Assembly: GCA_016125265.1 (NCBI GenBank)
Contig: WGMC01000026.1
Coordinates: 1-64,000 of the forward strand
Source: Planctomycetaceae bacterium
GTDB lineage: Bacteria; Planctomycetota; UBA1135; GCA-002686595
Length of the DNA stretch: 64,000 nucleotides
Reading direction: 5' to 3'
The notes beneath the pieces were generated by a model that was given only the letters and a program-made list of their open reading frames with translations, had not been told where the DNA came from and ran no database searches. A program made the position numbers and the translations under genes. Every line of letters begins with the position of its first letter. Within the stretch, counting starts at the first letter, position 1. Below, piece by piece: positions 49,472 through 58,740 of this stretch.

Positions 49472-51631
49472 ATGCAACTCTGCCCTTGGACGCCCCAGCG
49501 TCCCGTCGAAGGCCATCCCGCTCGCACCACCCGCCCCCGCAACCTGCTTTGGGGCCTTGCACTCGCGGCGACTGCCGCTGTTTCGGCGGCCGCCCCCGCC
49601 AGTGCCCAGGCCCCGCGCTTTGAACACCGCCACGGCGGGGTTGTGCATGGGATCTGGATGTACGGCGCCAACGGCGGAGCGACCGCCGAGGACGGCGGGC
49701 GTATCCGCTACTGCACCGATGGCCAGACGTGGCTTCTGGCAGAGGTCCCCGCCGACGTGCGCGGCATGCTGCGCGGCGTGATGTTCCTCGACGATGAGAA
49801 AGGCTACTGCGTCGGCGACGGCGGCGTGGTGCTGAAGACGACCAACGGCGGCGAAGACTGGGCCTGGGTCAACCAACTCAACCCGATCACCAGCCTGAAG
49901 ACGGACTCCTTCGACGTCCTGCTGGACGAACCCGCGGGCCTCTACGACATCGTCATGTTCGACGAGGATGAAGGCTACGCGGTCGGCAACGACGGCGTGG
50001 TGGTCTACACCGCTGATGGCTGGGACAACTGGACCAACCTCGACCTCGTCGAGGAGAGCATCAACCCCGTCGACTTCTACGACCTCTACATGTGGGACGC
50101 CGACAACGGCGTTTTCGTGGGCGACTACGGCACGATCCGAAAGATGACCACCGACGAGTTCGATGTGGTCACGATCTCGCAGCCGACTATCAGTCCCGCC
50201 CTCTGCTTTGGCTCCGGTGGCAGTACCGAGCACGGACTGGAGTGGTGGAGCGTCCAGTTCCTAGGGAACAATGGTGTGATCGCCGGAGGACTCGGCTTCA
50301 ACAACGGGTTCATCCTCACGTCGTCAGACGATGGAGACACCTGGTCCCAGATCAGCTTGCTGGTGCCCTACGAGCTGGCCGAGACACAGTTGAGCGGCGC
50401 AGCACCGACGCACTACGCGGTAGGCCAGATGGTGGGCGGCCTCAACGTTGCGGGCTATGGCTCTAGCGTGTGGGACCTGTTGTTGGGCGGCATCGGTGCG
50501 GGTCCCAAGATCTTCGACCAATGCGACCCGTTGGTGCCGACGGAGTTTCTGAACGACGACGGCACGGGCGTTCCCGTGTCGTTGCAAACGCTTCCGCAAA
50601 GCACGGCCGACATCAACGGCCGTCCGCCGCTCCAGGCGATGTTTTCGTTGACCCACGTCAACAAGTGGATCGGGGGCCAGTTTGGCATCATCCAGCGCTG
50701 GGACTCGGGTACGGACTCGTGGAACCATCAGGCGACGGTGAATCACCAGCGACTCAGCGCGGGCGACTTCAAGGATCAGGATGTGGGCTGTGTGATCGGA
50801 CAAGGCAACTCGATCGTTCGCACAGCCGACGGCGGCGCCACGTGGAGCGTCGTGCACCCGACAAGCGGTTTGCCCAACCTCGCGCACTCGGGTCGCGACT
50901 TGGACCTCTCGTCCAATGGCTACGGGGTCGCGGTGGGGACCGACTCGTTCTTCGCCTACTCGACCAACTCGGGTGCGGCGTGGACCGTGGTGCCGAGGCT
51001 CGACCTTCCGTCGGGCTGGGTTTCGACCATGGAGGCCTGCAAGATCGCGCCCTCGTCGACCGTCGCGTACGTCGCGGGCCCCGGGGGCACTGCGTTCAAG
51101 GTCGACTTGGCGGCCTCTCCGCTGGTCTGGACCGATGTGACGGTCGCGGGTATGTCGACGTCGGGCGACACCGTGCTCGGACTGGACTTCATCGACTCGA
51201 GCACGGGCTACGCCGTGGGCACCGAAAGGACTGCTTACGTGACCAGCAACGGCGGCGCCAACTGGACCGCGGTGACTGTGTCGGGAACGACCGCGGGACA
51301 GAGTTTCCGCGCCGTGGCGACATGGGATAGCGGCACGAAGGCGGCGGCGGTCGGCACCGGTGGGATCGTCTACTACCGCGATGGCGGCGCGTTCAACGCG
51401 GTGTCATTGGGCAGCCATGCAACGGACGTGGCGTTCAACGACGTGGAGATCCTCGACGGGGGCGACGAAGTGATGATCTGCGGCGACGCGGGGCAGATCC
51501 GGCGGTATGCGAGCTCGACCTGGTCGAGTCCGAAGAGCATGACGAGCCAGAACATCCACGCCCTGTCCTTCGACGCGGATGACCACGGCTTTGCCATCGG
51601 GCAACAGTTCGTGATTCTGGAATACAACTGA
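49472..51631 (+). CDS. YCF48/BNR-like beta-propeller secreted protein
   Basis: 719 aa. Signal peptide (LLWGLALAATAAVSAAAPASA, 25-45), then many blades of the photosystem-assembly YCF48 type: YCVGDGGVVLKTTNGGEDW, YAVGNDGVVVYTADGWDNW, VIGQGNSIVRTADGGATW, YAVGTERTAYVTSNGGANW. The family is a propeller scaffold; the photosynthetic name does not imply photosynthesis. The start is ATG 49472, preceded at 8-13 nt by GGAGAA. Divergent from the SBBP gene. Confidence 0.82.
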   Translation: MQLCPWTPQRPVEGHPARTTRPRNLLWGLALAATAAVSAAAPASAQAPRFEHRHGGVVHGIWMYGANGGATAEDGGRIRYCTDGQTWLLAEVPADVRGMLRGVMFLDDEKGYCVGDGGVVLKTTNGGEDWAWVNQLNPITSLKTDSFDVLLDEPAGLYDIVMFDEDEGYAVGNDGVVVYTADGWDNWTNLDLVEESINPVDFYDLYMWDADNGVFVGDYGTIRKMTTDEFDVVTISQPTISPALCFGSGGSTEHGLEWWSVQFLGNNGVIAGGLGFNNGFILTSSDDGDTWSQISLLVPYELAETQLSGAAPTHYAVGQMVGGLNVAGYGSSVWDLLLGGIGAGPKIFDQCDPLVPTEFLNDDGTGVPVSLQTLPQSTADINGRPPLQAMFSLTHVNKWIGGQFGIIQRWDSGTDSWNHQATVNHQRLSAGDFKDQDVGCVIGQGNSIVRTADGGATWSVVHPTSGLPNLAHSGRDLDLSSNGYGVAVGTDSFFAYSTNSGAAWTVVPRLDLPSGWVSTMEACKIAPSSTVAYVAGPGGTAFKVDLAASPLVWTDVTVAGMSTSGDTVLGLDFIDSSTGYAVGTERTAYVTSNGGANWTAVTVSGTTAGQSFRAVATWDSGTKAAAVGTGGIVYYRDGGAFNAVSLGSHATDVAFNDVEILDGGDEVMICGDAGQIRRYASSTWSSPKSMTSQNIHALSFDADDHGFAIGQQFVILEYN

Positions 51632-51691
51632 ACGCGATCGGACCCGCGCGCGCGTCGAGCGGCGCGTGGGCCTCGACTCGGGTCCGCCGGG

Positions 51692-52267
51692 TCAGGGCGT
51701 GATCGCGGAGACGCGGCCGTCGGCGTCGAACTCGAAGCGGCGGGTGGGGAACTTGGCGGTTTGGTAGGTCAGGTCCCGCGCTTCGAGGTTCGGCGACTTG
51801 GTCGCCGGGGGGTAGCCGATGGCGAGGAACAGGGCCGGGCGCGAGATGCCCACTTCCCCGCGGCCGGCGGCGATGGCGTCGCGCTCGGCCTGGGTGAGGT
51901 CGGCGGGCAGTTCCACCGGCGTGTCCGAGAACTGACGGTCGAGCCACGCGTCGAGGGACATCATGTGGTGGCGCTCGACGAAGACGAGGGTGTAGGCGGT
52001 GCCCGACTCGTCGGTCATCGTCATGCGGCCGCGGCGGGCGGGGCCCAGTTCGAGGCGCGTCCCCACCGGGATCAACTTCGGCGCCTCGATGAAGTTCGTG
52101 CTGACCACTTCCCACGTTGCGCCCCGGCCCGGGCTGGCGCGAAGGTTGGTGGCCGCGTAGACGACACGGGTGGTCTCGGGCCCACCGCCGGCGTTGGAGC
52201 GGCAACTCGCGGTCGAAAGCACGAGGGCAGAGAGGGCCAGAACGAGGGCGAGGAAGGGCGTCTTCAT
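51692..52267 (-). CDS. Small lipoprotein of unknown function
   Basis: 191 aa. Signal FLALVLALSALVLSTASC has a plausible lipobox (STASC, Cys22). The body is predicted mixed alpha/beta with VVYAATNLRASPGRG near 36 and an end ARDLTYQTAKFPTRRFEFDADGRVSAI. No family recognised. It is convergent with the YCF48-like gene (60-nt gap) and divergent from the membrane protein at 52444. Confidence 0.7.
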   Translation of the reverse strand: MKTPFLALVLALSALVLSTASCRSNAGGGPETTRVVYAATNLRASPGRGATWEVVSTNFIEAPKLIPVGTRLELGPARRGRMTMTDESGTAYTLVFVERHHMMSLDAWLDRQFSDTPVELPADLTQAERDAIAAGRGEVGISRPALFLAIGYPPATKSPNLEARDLTYQTAKFPTRRFEFDADGRVSAITP

Positions 52268-52443
52268 GGTTGGGGCTGGGTACGTGTTCCGTCCGAAGGG
52301 ACGCCGATCCTTCGCACCGACCGGGTCCTTGTCAACCGTCCCGGAACCTGAGTTCGCAAGGCGGCAGGGACACAGCGCAGCGGGTACCTTTACGGGCCCC
52401 GTTCCGCGGCCCCCTCCGACCCCTGCGGAAAGCACCCCCTCGA

Positions 52444-54087
52444 ATGCCGCCCAGGTCCGATTCGCACCGCCTGCCCTGGTGTGCACTCGCGGTATCGGCG
52501 CTGTGTGCGCTGACCGCGGCGGCAAAGCTCTACGTGCAGGCGCCCATGACCGACGTGGCGCACGGGGACTCGTCGTTCTACCTGACGCTTGCGCGCAACC
52601 TCGCGGCGGGCCGCGGCTTCGTCGTCGACTACATCCCGGATTTCCTCGGGAACCCCAAGGGCCTGCCCCACCCGGCGACCAGCTTCTGGATGCCCTTGGT
52701 GTCGGTCTACCTGGCGGCGGTCATGGAGCTCTTCGGCACGGCCTACACCACGGCCCTGCGCGCCATGATCGCGATCACGTCGCTGGCGCCGGCGCTGGCG
52801 TTCGCGGTGGGGCGCGAAGCGTTCGGGAAGGCTCGGTACGGGCTGCTCGGTGCGCTCCTGATGGCCGTGTTCGACGGCGTGCTGACCGCCGCGTGCCAGC
52901 CCCAGACCCACGGTTTTTCGCTGCTGATCGGAGGTTCGTGGTTCTACGCGATGCTGCGGGGGCAACGCGATCCGCGCTGGTTCTACGCCCTGGGACCGCT
53001 CATGGGCCTCGCGCACTGGAACCGCAGCGACGGCATCTTCTTCTGGGTTGCCCTGGTGCTCTGGTGGTTGCTGTCGCCGGGGCGACGTTTTCCGCTGCGC
53101 ACCTTCTTGGGCATCGCGGCGGGTTACGCGGTGGTCATGGCGCCACTTTGGTGGATCAACATGGGAGCCATCGGCCGCCCCATGCCGTCGGGCTCCTCGC
53201 GCGCGGCGCACTTGGTCCTGTACGAGGACCTCTACCGCCTGCCGGAGAACCTGACCCTGGCTTCGTTCGTCGAGCGCGAACCGGAAGAGATCGTCGACTC
53301 GCGGATGCGCGCGCTCGCGTCGAACGCGCGGTCGGTGGTGACCGGACCCGCGGTCGGTTACCTGCGCAAGTGGAAGCTCAGCGATCTGGAGGACCACCAC
53401 TGGCCCTGGATTGGCCTCGCGTTCCTGGGTTGGATCGCGTTGCTGCGCCGGCGGTTCCTCATCTACTGGGTCTATCTGGGGACGCTGTTCGGTGTGTACA
53501 CGCTGGTGCTCGCCGAAACCGGAACCGCTTCCGTGCGCTGCACGCTGTACGCCACGTACCCGCTCCTGCTCGGCGCGGGCGGCTACGGCGGCGAGCGTCT
53601 TCTGTCGCGTGTCTTCGGCGAACGCTGGTCCGCGTGGGTGCTGGCCGCGGGGATCGCGGTGCTCGGTTCGGTGGGCGTCCTGGCGCTGCGCGACTGGGTG
53701 GATCGCGGGGTGGTGTGGGTCCAGGACCAAAAGGCGAGCCATCTGGCCGTCAAGGAGCGTTTCGCCGAGCGCCACGGCCTGCTGGAGCTTCCGCTGATGG
53801 CGCTCGACACCCACCACTTCCACGTGAACACTGGGCTGCACCTCGTGCGCATCCCCAACGAGCCGGTCAACGTCGTGCACCGGGTGGCGACGGAACTCGG
53901 GGTCGACCATTTGCTCTTGCGGGGCGCGGCCGAATCGCTGCCGCCCGGGTTTGCGTACCACACGATCCCGAAGGCGCCGTGGCTGTTCCGCGAGATCGAC
54001 CGCGAGGAAATCGGCGGCGAGTTGTACCGCCTGTACGAGCGCGTGCCGCTCCCCGCCAAACCGGGGACGGCGGCGCCGGCCGACTGA
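52444..54087 (+). CDS. GT-C-like integral membrane glycosyltransferase
   Basis: 547 aa with about ten TM segments between residues 10 and 430, then a soluble C-terminal domain. The first external loop carries DVAHGDSSFYLTLARNLAAGRGF, the pattern of ArnT/PMT-like GT-C enzymes with an acidic residue early in loop 1. It would transfer a sugar from a polyprenyl phosphate outside the inner membrane. The substrate is unknown. ATG at 52444; convergent with the kinase (25-nt gap). Confidence 0.75.
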   Translation: MPPRSDSHRLPWCALAVSALCALTAAAKLYVQAPMTDVAHGDSSFYLTLARNLAAGRGFVVDYIPDFLGNPKGLPHPATSFWMPLVSVYLAAVMELFGTAYTTALRAMIAITSLAPALAFAVGREAFGKARYGLLGALLMAVFDGVLTAACQPQTHGFSLLIGGSWFYAMLRGQRDPRWFYALGPLMGLAHWNRSDGIFFWVALVLWWLLSPGRRFPLRTFLGIAAGYAVVMAPLWWINMGAIGRPMPSGSSRAAHLVLYEDLYRLPENLTLASFVEREPEEIVDSRMRALASNARSVVTGPAVGYLRKWKLSDLEDHHWPWIGLAFLGWIALLRRRFLIYWVYLGTLFGVYTLVLAETGTASVRCTLYATYPLLLGAGGYGGERLLSRVFGERWSAWVLAAGIAVLGSVGVLALRDWVDRGVVWVQDQKASHLAVKERFAERHGLLELPLMALDTHHFHVNTGLHLVRIPNEPVNVVHRVATELGVDHLLLRGAAESLPPGFAYHTIPKAPWLFREIDREEIGGELYRLYERVPLPAKPGTAAPAD

Positions 54088-54112
54088 CGCCACCGCCCGC
54101 GGAGGTGCGTGC

Positions 54113-56845
54113 CTAGGGCGCGTCCGCGACGGCCGCGCGGGCCGCGGCGACACGCTCGAGGTCGAGGTCGTAGAGCGCCAGGTATCCCAGCTCGGCCGCG
54201 GACAGCCGGTTCGCGTCGCGCAGTTCGGCGACGACCCGCTGGGCGTTGGTGTACGCGTCCCGGGCCGCGTCGAGGTGCGCGATGCGCTGGGCGGCGGTGA
54301 CGCTGGGCAGCTTTGCTTCGGCTTCGGCGGCCATGCCGCGCCCCCACTCCAGCGCCGCGAAGTGCCGCGGCGGCCATGCGAGGTGCGGCAAACGCGCGTG
54401 CCAGGCCGCGGTCTCGCGGCGGTAGGCCTCGAAGCGCTGGCGCGCGGCGGTCGGATCGTTCCGCGCCATGCATAGCTCCGCCAGCCCCACGTAGGCCGTG
54501 GTGATCAGGTTGCCTGCGCGCGGCTCGCCACGCGCCAGGGCGGCTTCGGGAGCGAGCAACGACAGGCCTTCGTCGAAGGCCGCTTCGACCCCCTCCGCCC
54601 GGCCGAGGCGGCGCTCCGCTTCGGCGCGGCCCACCAGGCATTCCGCCAGGTCGAAACGCACGTCCTCGTCGGCCGCGAGCGCCGCGTGGCTCTGGCGCAG
54701 GAATGGTTCGGCTTCGCGGTAGCGCTGGATCGCGAGGTCCGGATCCCCGAGGCCGGCAGCGAGCCTGGCGCCGAGCAACAGCGCCCATTCGAGCGTGCGC
54801 CGCACGAGCAGGTTGCCGCGGTCGGAGCGCACCAGTTCGCGCACTTCGGCGAGGGCCCCATCGAACTCCGCCTCCGCGCCCGCTTCGCCGGCCAAGGCGC
54901 GCACGCGTGCGTGTTCGAGGCGGATCTCGAGGCGCTGGCGGTGCAACTTCGTGTGTTCGGGTGTCGCTGCGATGCCGCGGTCGGCGAGCGCGAGGGCCGC
55001 CGTCCAAAGTTCGAGCGCCTGCGATTCCCTGCCCAACTCCGTCAACGCAAACGCCTGTTGGTTCATGGCGTGCAGCGCGTCGGACACCGCCGTCGAGTCC
55101 CCCTCGACTGCCAGCGCGTCGAGTTGCTGGCGCGCGAGATCCAAGCGCGCGAGGCCCTCGGGCACATTGCCGCCGTCCAGCAGGAGACGCGCCCACTGCA
55201 GGTGCAACACGGCGCCGTTGCGCGCGAGATCGCGCTGGCGCCCCGCGTCCCCGGGCAGCAACCGCGCGAGCCCCTCGGCAATGGCTTCGTCCGCGCGCGT
55301 GTAGGCAAGGCGTGCGCCCGCGCGGTCGCCACGGGCGCGCAGGAGGTCGCCGGCTTGGCGCGCGGCGCGGCCCAAACGCTCGAAGGATGCCGCACTTGGC
55401 TCCGCCTCCGCCCACCGTTCGGCCATGGCGAGCGCGCGCTCCGTATCGCCGAGCGCGCCGTCGAGATCGCCCGTGTTCCCCAGGCTGCGTGCGCCGCGCA
55501 CCTCGCCGAGGCGCAGCGTCGTGTCGATCCAATCGGCGGCGAGCGCCGCGTTCTCGGCCGCATCTGGACGCAACTCGTCGAGGTGCGAAGTGGCGCGCTC
55601 GATCAGATAGGCGCGCACCGGAACGGCCCCGGGCAACGCGGCGATACGGTCGTGCACACCGAACACAAGTTCCGATACGAGGCCGCGCACTTGCGTGAAA
55701 CGCCGCGAGAGCTCCGCGTTCGCAGCTTCGGCGCGGCTGCGCTCCGCACTCTCCGCGCGCCAGAGATGTGTCGTCGCGACAAGCGCGCCGAAGACGGTCG
55801 CCACGAGCGCGGACGATGCAAACGCCGCCGCGGGATTGCGCCGCGCGAAGAGCCACAGTCGGTGGCGCATCCCTGGTTGCCGGGATTCGACGGGCAGGTG
55901 CGCCAACCAGCGCTCCAGCTCCGCCGCGAAGGCAGGGGCGCCGGGCAAACGGCGTTCGGGGTCCTCGACGGTGGCGCGGGTCAGCACCGCGTCCAAGTCC
56001 CGGTCCATCGGGGTCAAAACGGGTGCCAACAACTCGCGCGCGAGCAAACCGAGCGAGTACACGTCCGCCGCGGTCGACGCCGGTTCTCCGCGCAGTTGTT
56101 CCGGCGCCGCGTAGCGCGGAGTGGCCAGGTAGGAGCCCGTTCCGCCGCGCGGTTCGCCCAGGACCGAGGCGATTCCGAAGTCGACGAGCACGATGCGGCC
56201 ATCGGGACGCACAAGCACGTTCGAAGGTTTGAGGTCGCGGTGCACGATGCGCGCGCGGTGGGCGGCGGCGAGCACCTTCGCGACCTCCGCGAGCAGCACG
56301 ACACGCGCGCGCGCGTCCAGACCGCGCTCCAGCGCGTGTTGGTCGATCGAGCTGCCCTCGACGTACTCCATGGCGAACCAAGGGCGCCCCGGTTCGCTCC
56401 AGCCGCCGTCGACGAGGCGCGCGACACCGGGGTGCTCGAAACCGGCCAGAAGGGCGCGTTCGCGCTCGAATCGGGCAAAGGACGCGGAGCCGGAGATCTC
56501 GGCCCGCGGCGCCTTGATGGCCACACGCTGTTCGTAGGCACCGTCGCTGCGCTCGGCGAGCCACACGTCGCCCATGCCTCCGCGGCCGAGGGGCGAGAGC
56601 AGGCGCCAGGGGCCCACGACGAGGCCGACTTCGAAGAAGGCGACGGGCTCGGAAAGAGTGAACTCGATCAGGGGCTCGAGGCGCGGGTCCGCGCGGCGCT
56701 CGCTCGCCAACAACGCGAGGAGTTCCGCTTCGAGCGCGCGGTCCCCTTCTGCGGCTTCCCGCACAAACGCCTCGCGCTGGGTTTCGGGAAGCTCCAGGGC
56801 TCTTCCGAGGAGCTTGCGCAGCCGGCGCAGTTGGTCCGTATTCAC
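54113..56845 (-). CDS. Transmembrane Ser/Thr protein kinase with TPR-like sensor region
   Basis: 910 aa, GTG start coupled to the sigma gene. Residues 75-335 form an intact Hanks kinase: GRGGMGDVWLAE, VAIKAPR (catalytic Lys), VHRDLKPSNVLV, VDFGIASVLG and YAAPEQLRGE. One TM helix is near 345-368 (AAAFASSALVATVFGALVATTHLW). The remaining 540 residues are helical TPR-like repeats. The first 70 residues are an extra helical domain. Planctomycetes often encode such kinases next to an ECF sigma factor, so it probably phosphorylates or controls its partner. Confidence 0.9.
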   Translation of the reverse strand: MNTDQLRRLRKLLGRALELPETQREAFVREAAEGDRALEAELLALLASERRADPRLEPLIEFTLSEPVAFFEVGLVVGPWRLLSPLGRGGMGDVWLAERSDGAYEQRVAIKAPRAEISGSASFARFERERALLAGFEHPGVARLVDGGWSEPGRPWFAMEYVEGSSIDQHALERGLDARARVVLLAEVAKVLAAAHRARIVHRDLKPSNVLVRPDGRIVLVDFGIASVLGEPRGGTGSYLATPRYAAPEQLRGEPASTAADVYSLGLLARELLAPVLTPMDRDLDAVLTRATVEDPERRLPGAPAFAAELERWLAHLPVESRQPGMRHRLWLFARRNPAAAFASSALVATVFGALVATTHLWRAESAERSRAEAANAELSRRFTQVRGLVSELVFGVHDRIAALPGAVPVRAYLIERATSHLDELRPDAAENAALAADWIDTTLRLGEVRGARSLGNTGDLDGALGDTERALAMAERWAEAEPSAASFERLGRAARQAGDLLRARGDRAGARLAYTRADEAIAEGLARLLPGDAGRQRDLARNGAVLHLQWARLLLDGGNVPEGLARLDLARQQLDALAVEGDSTAVSDALHAMNQQAFALTELGRESQALELWTAALALADRGIAATPEHTKLHRQRLEIRLEHARVRALAGEAGAEAEFDGALAEVRELVRSDRGNLLVRRTLEWALLLGARLAAGLGDPDLAIQRYREAEPFLRQSHAALAADEDVRFDLAECLVGRAEAERRLGRAEGVEAAFDEGLSLLAPEAALARGEPRAGNLITTAYVGLAELCMARNDPTAARQRFEAYRRETAAWHARLPHLAWPPRHFAALEWGRGMAAEAEAKLPSVTAAQRIAHLDAARDAYTNAQRVVAELRDANRLSAAELGYLALYDLDLERVAAARAAVADAP

Positions 56846-57444
56846 GGGTTCTCCTGCGCGCCGTCGCCGTCCAGGGCGCGACGCAAGAGAGCCCGCGCCA
56901 CGCGCCAATCGCGCTCCACGCTGGCGGTCGAACGGCCGAGCACGGACGCGGTTTCCGCGATCGAAAGCCCGGCGAAAAAGCGCAGCTCCACGAGGCGCGC
57001 CAGGTCCTCGTCGGCCGCTTCGAGTTGTTGCAAGGCATCGTCCAACGCAACCAGATCCAACTGGCGCGCTTCGACGACCACGAGCCAATCTTCGAGGGGT
57101 TGGCGCTGGCCCTGGCCCCCTTCGCGTTTGCGCCGCCCGCGCGCGCGAGCGTGGTCGATCAACACACGCCGCATGGCCCGTGCGGCCGCGCGCAGGAAGT
57201 GCCCGCGTCCTTCGAAGGCCGCGGGGCCGCCGCCAAAGAGGCGCACCCAGGCCTCGTGCACGAGGGCTGTGGGTTCAAGCGTGTGGGCCGCCCGCTCGCG
57301 CCCCATGGCACCCGCGGCGGAGCGGCGGAGTTCGCCGTAGACCAGCTCCAAGAGCTCGGCTTCCGCGGAGGTGTCGCCTAGGGCAAGCCGCCCCAGGCAA
57401 CGGGTCACATCGCCAACTTCAGGCCCCTGGGGCAGCGGTTCCAT
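56842..57444 (-). CDS. ECF-type RNA polymerase sigma factor
   Basis: 200 aa. Region 2 shows TLEPTALVHEAWVRLF and RAAARAMRRVLIDHARAR, the hallmark of ECF sigma factors paired with Ser/Thr kinases; region 4 shows EDLARLVELRFFAGLSIAETASVLGRS followed by SVERDWRVAR. The start is taken as ATG 57444 (ATGs at 57459 and 57474 are possible). Its stop overlaps the kinase GTG by 4 nt (GTGA). No separate anti-sigma gene seen, fitting kinase control. Confidence 0.9.
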   Translation of the reverse strand: MEPLPQGPEVGDVTRCLGRLALGDTSAEAELLELVYGELRRSAAGAMGRERAAHTLEPTALVHEAWVRLFGGGPAAFEGRGHFLRAAARAMRRVLIDHARARGRRKREGGQGQRQPLEDWLVVVEARQLDLVALDDALQQLEAADEDLARLVELRFFAGLSIAETASVLGRSTASVERDWRVARALLRRALDGDGAQENP

Positions 57445-57539
57445 CCGGACGCAGAGCATACGGGGGTGCGGCATTTGCCGCCGTACACCAGGGCGCCAGT
57501 CGGGAGAGCGGCCCATCAGGATTGCCCGGATGGTTACGC

Positions 57540-57699
57540 CGGGCGCGCGCTCCTTCTGGCCCGCCTTGCTCAGGGCCCCTTTGTGCGGTCTGTAGGGGCG
57601 CTGCCCCGTCCGCGCCCAAGGGAACGACCCCTCGCCGAACGCCCCTGGACGCGGACAGGGCCGCGCCCCTACAAGGCGGGCTAGAAGTCCGCGCACCCG
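57540..57699. repeat. Nested palindromic intergenic element, about 160 bp
   Basis: The outer arms (57540-57567 and 57673-57699, cgcgctccttctggcccgcc / ggcgggctagaagtccgcgc) enclose inner arms (57591-57617 and 57647-57673, tgtaggggcgctgccccgtc against the complementary acagggccgcgcccctaca), with about 24 of 27 inner positions paired. The 34-nt segment 57590-57623 repeats the one at 42306-42339. It fills the 345-nt gap between divergent sigma and nucleotidyltransferase genes. No gene is seen in 57445-57789. Confidence 0.8.
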
Positions 57700-57789
57700 C
57701 CGGTTCAGACTCGCGGTTCGATCTGCACACATTCCTTAGCTGGGTGCGTGGCCCTCGTGATCGGTTAGGGCGCCGGGTAGCCTTGTGCC

Positions 57790-58350
57790 GTGGACACCGC
57801 AGCACTGCGCGCCCGGGTCGATGGTTTGCAGGGAGAGGCGGACTCCCTGCGGCGCCGCCTCGTGGCCTTGGGCGCGCTGACCGAGCGCCTGAAGCCCCTC
57901 GGCCGCGTGCCGACTCTCGTGGGAGGTTCGGCGCTCGAACTCTACACCCAAGGCGGCTACGCCACGGCGGACGTGGACTTGGCGTTGGACCACGGACCCG
58001 AGGTGGACCGGGCGTTTTCCGATTTGGGGTTCGAGAAGCGCGGTCGGTACTGGGTCCGGCTCGACTTGGGACTTTTGTTCGAGGCACCGGCACCAGAGGG
58101 CCTACCGGGAGAAACGGCGCCTCGTTGGGAGTTCAACGTCGACGGTCTGCGGGTGGTCGTGTTGGGTCTGGAGGACTTGTTGGTGGACCGCCTGCGTGCG
58201 TGGGTCCATTGGAAGAGCAGCGAGGACCGCCGCTGGGCCGAACGACTGGTGGGGCTGTACCGCGACCGTTTGGATTGGGCGTACTTGCATCGTGTGTTGG
58301 ACAGCGAACCCAACGAACGCGCCGCATTGGCGCAGCTCGAGGCAATCTGA
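57790..58350 (+). CDS. Nucleotidyltransferase-fold protein (possible toxin, AbiEii/MNT-like)
   Basis: 186 aa from GTG 57790. LVGGSALELYTQGGYATADVDLAL near 45-65 carries the GG-S and D-x-D of the nucleotidyltransferase fold (DVD, about residues 62-64). A coiled-coil-like N-terminal helix precedes it. No antisense partner seen upstream; the next gene starts within its stop codon (TGATG). Proteins of this fold act in antibiotic modification, tRNA or nucleotide metabolism and as AbiEii/MenT toxins. Function here is open. Confidence 0.75.
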   Translation: MDTAALRARVDGLQGEADSLRRRLVALGALTERLKPLGRVPTLVGGSALELYTQGGYATADVDLALDHGPEVDRAFSDLGFEKRGRYWVRLDLGLLFEAPAPEGLPGETAPRWEFNVDGLRVVVLGLEDLLVDRLRAWVHWKSSEDRRWAERLVGLYRDRLDWAYLHRVLDSEPNERAALAQLEAI

Positions 58351-58652
58351 TGCAGCGGCTCGACGACTTCTTGGCGTGGGTGAAGCAGCGCAAGGCCGAG
58401 GTGTGGGCGGAGATGCTCTCCGCCGAGCCGCCGCGGCGGTCGGGTGCGTTTGTGGGGCGGCGGCCGAGGGATCCGGAAAAAGAGGCACTGCTGCTCGAGA
58501 TCGACCGCTATCGGGTCGAGCGCAGCGAGCTTCTGTCTGCGGCTCGCAAAGTGCCCGCACAAACGGCCGCGGAGGCCGACGAACGGACCGACGATCGGGT
58601 CGCCGATCAGGTCACACCGCGGCCGCCACCGGACGACGCCCCCCGGGTCTAG
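58350..58652 (+). CDS. Small partner protein of the nucleotidyltransferase
   Basis: 100 aa, charged. WVKQRKAEVWAEMLSAEPP near 9-27 and a helical stretch KEALLLEIDRYRVERSELL near 43-61, then an Asp/Pro-rich tail that ends TPRPPPDDAPRV. No family recognised. The ATG overlaps the upstream TGA by one base, so the two proteins are made together. The size, charge and coupling fit an antitoxin or accessory subunit, but no DNA-binding motif is visible. Confidence 0.6.
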   Translation: MQRLDDFLAWVKQRKAEVWAEMLSAEPPRRSGAFVGRRPRDPEKEALLLEIDRYRVERSELLSAARKVPAQTAAEADERTDDRVADQVTPRPPPDDAPRV

Positions 58653-58740
58653 GCGCCGGTAGGCGGCCAAATCCGTGCCCACCTGGCGCCCTCCCCCAGC
58701 GCGTGCCAAGATTCCAGGGAGTCCGACTCTACTCCCCACC

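Noticed and set aside
49472..51631. Photosystem II assembly function suggested by YCF48-like repeats
   Set aside because: No photosynthesis genes nearby; the repeats are a generic secreted beta-propeller.
52390..54153. A 587-residue minus-strand frame opposite the GT-C-like gene
   Set aside because: Arg/His/Gln-rich shadow; the plus strand has a coherent membrane protein with about ten TM segments.
54686..57340. An 884-residue plus-strand frame opposite the kinase and sigma genes
   Set aside because: Shadow of the intact kinase on the minus strand; no recognisable motifs and strongly skewed Arg/Ala/Gln composition.
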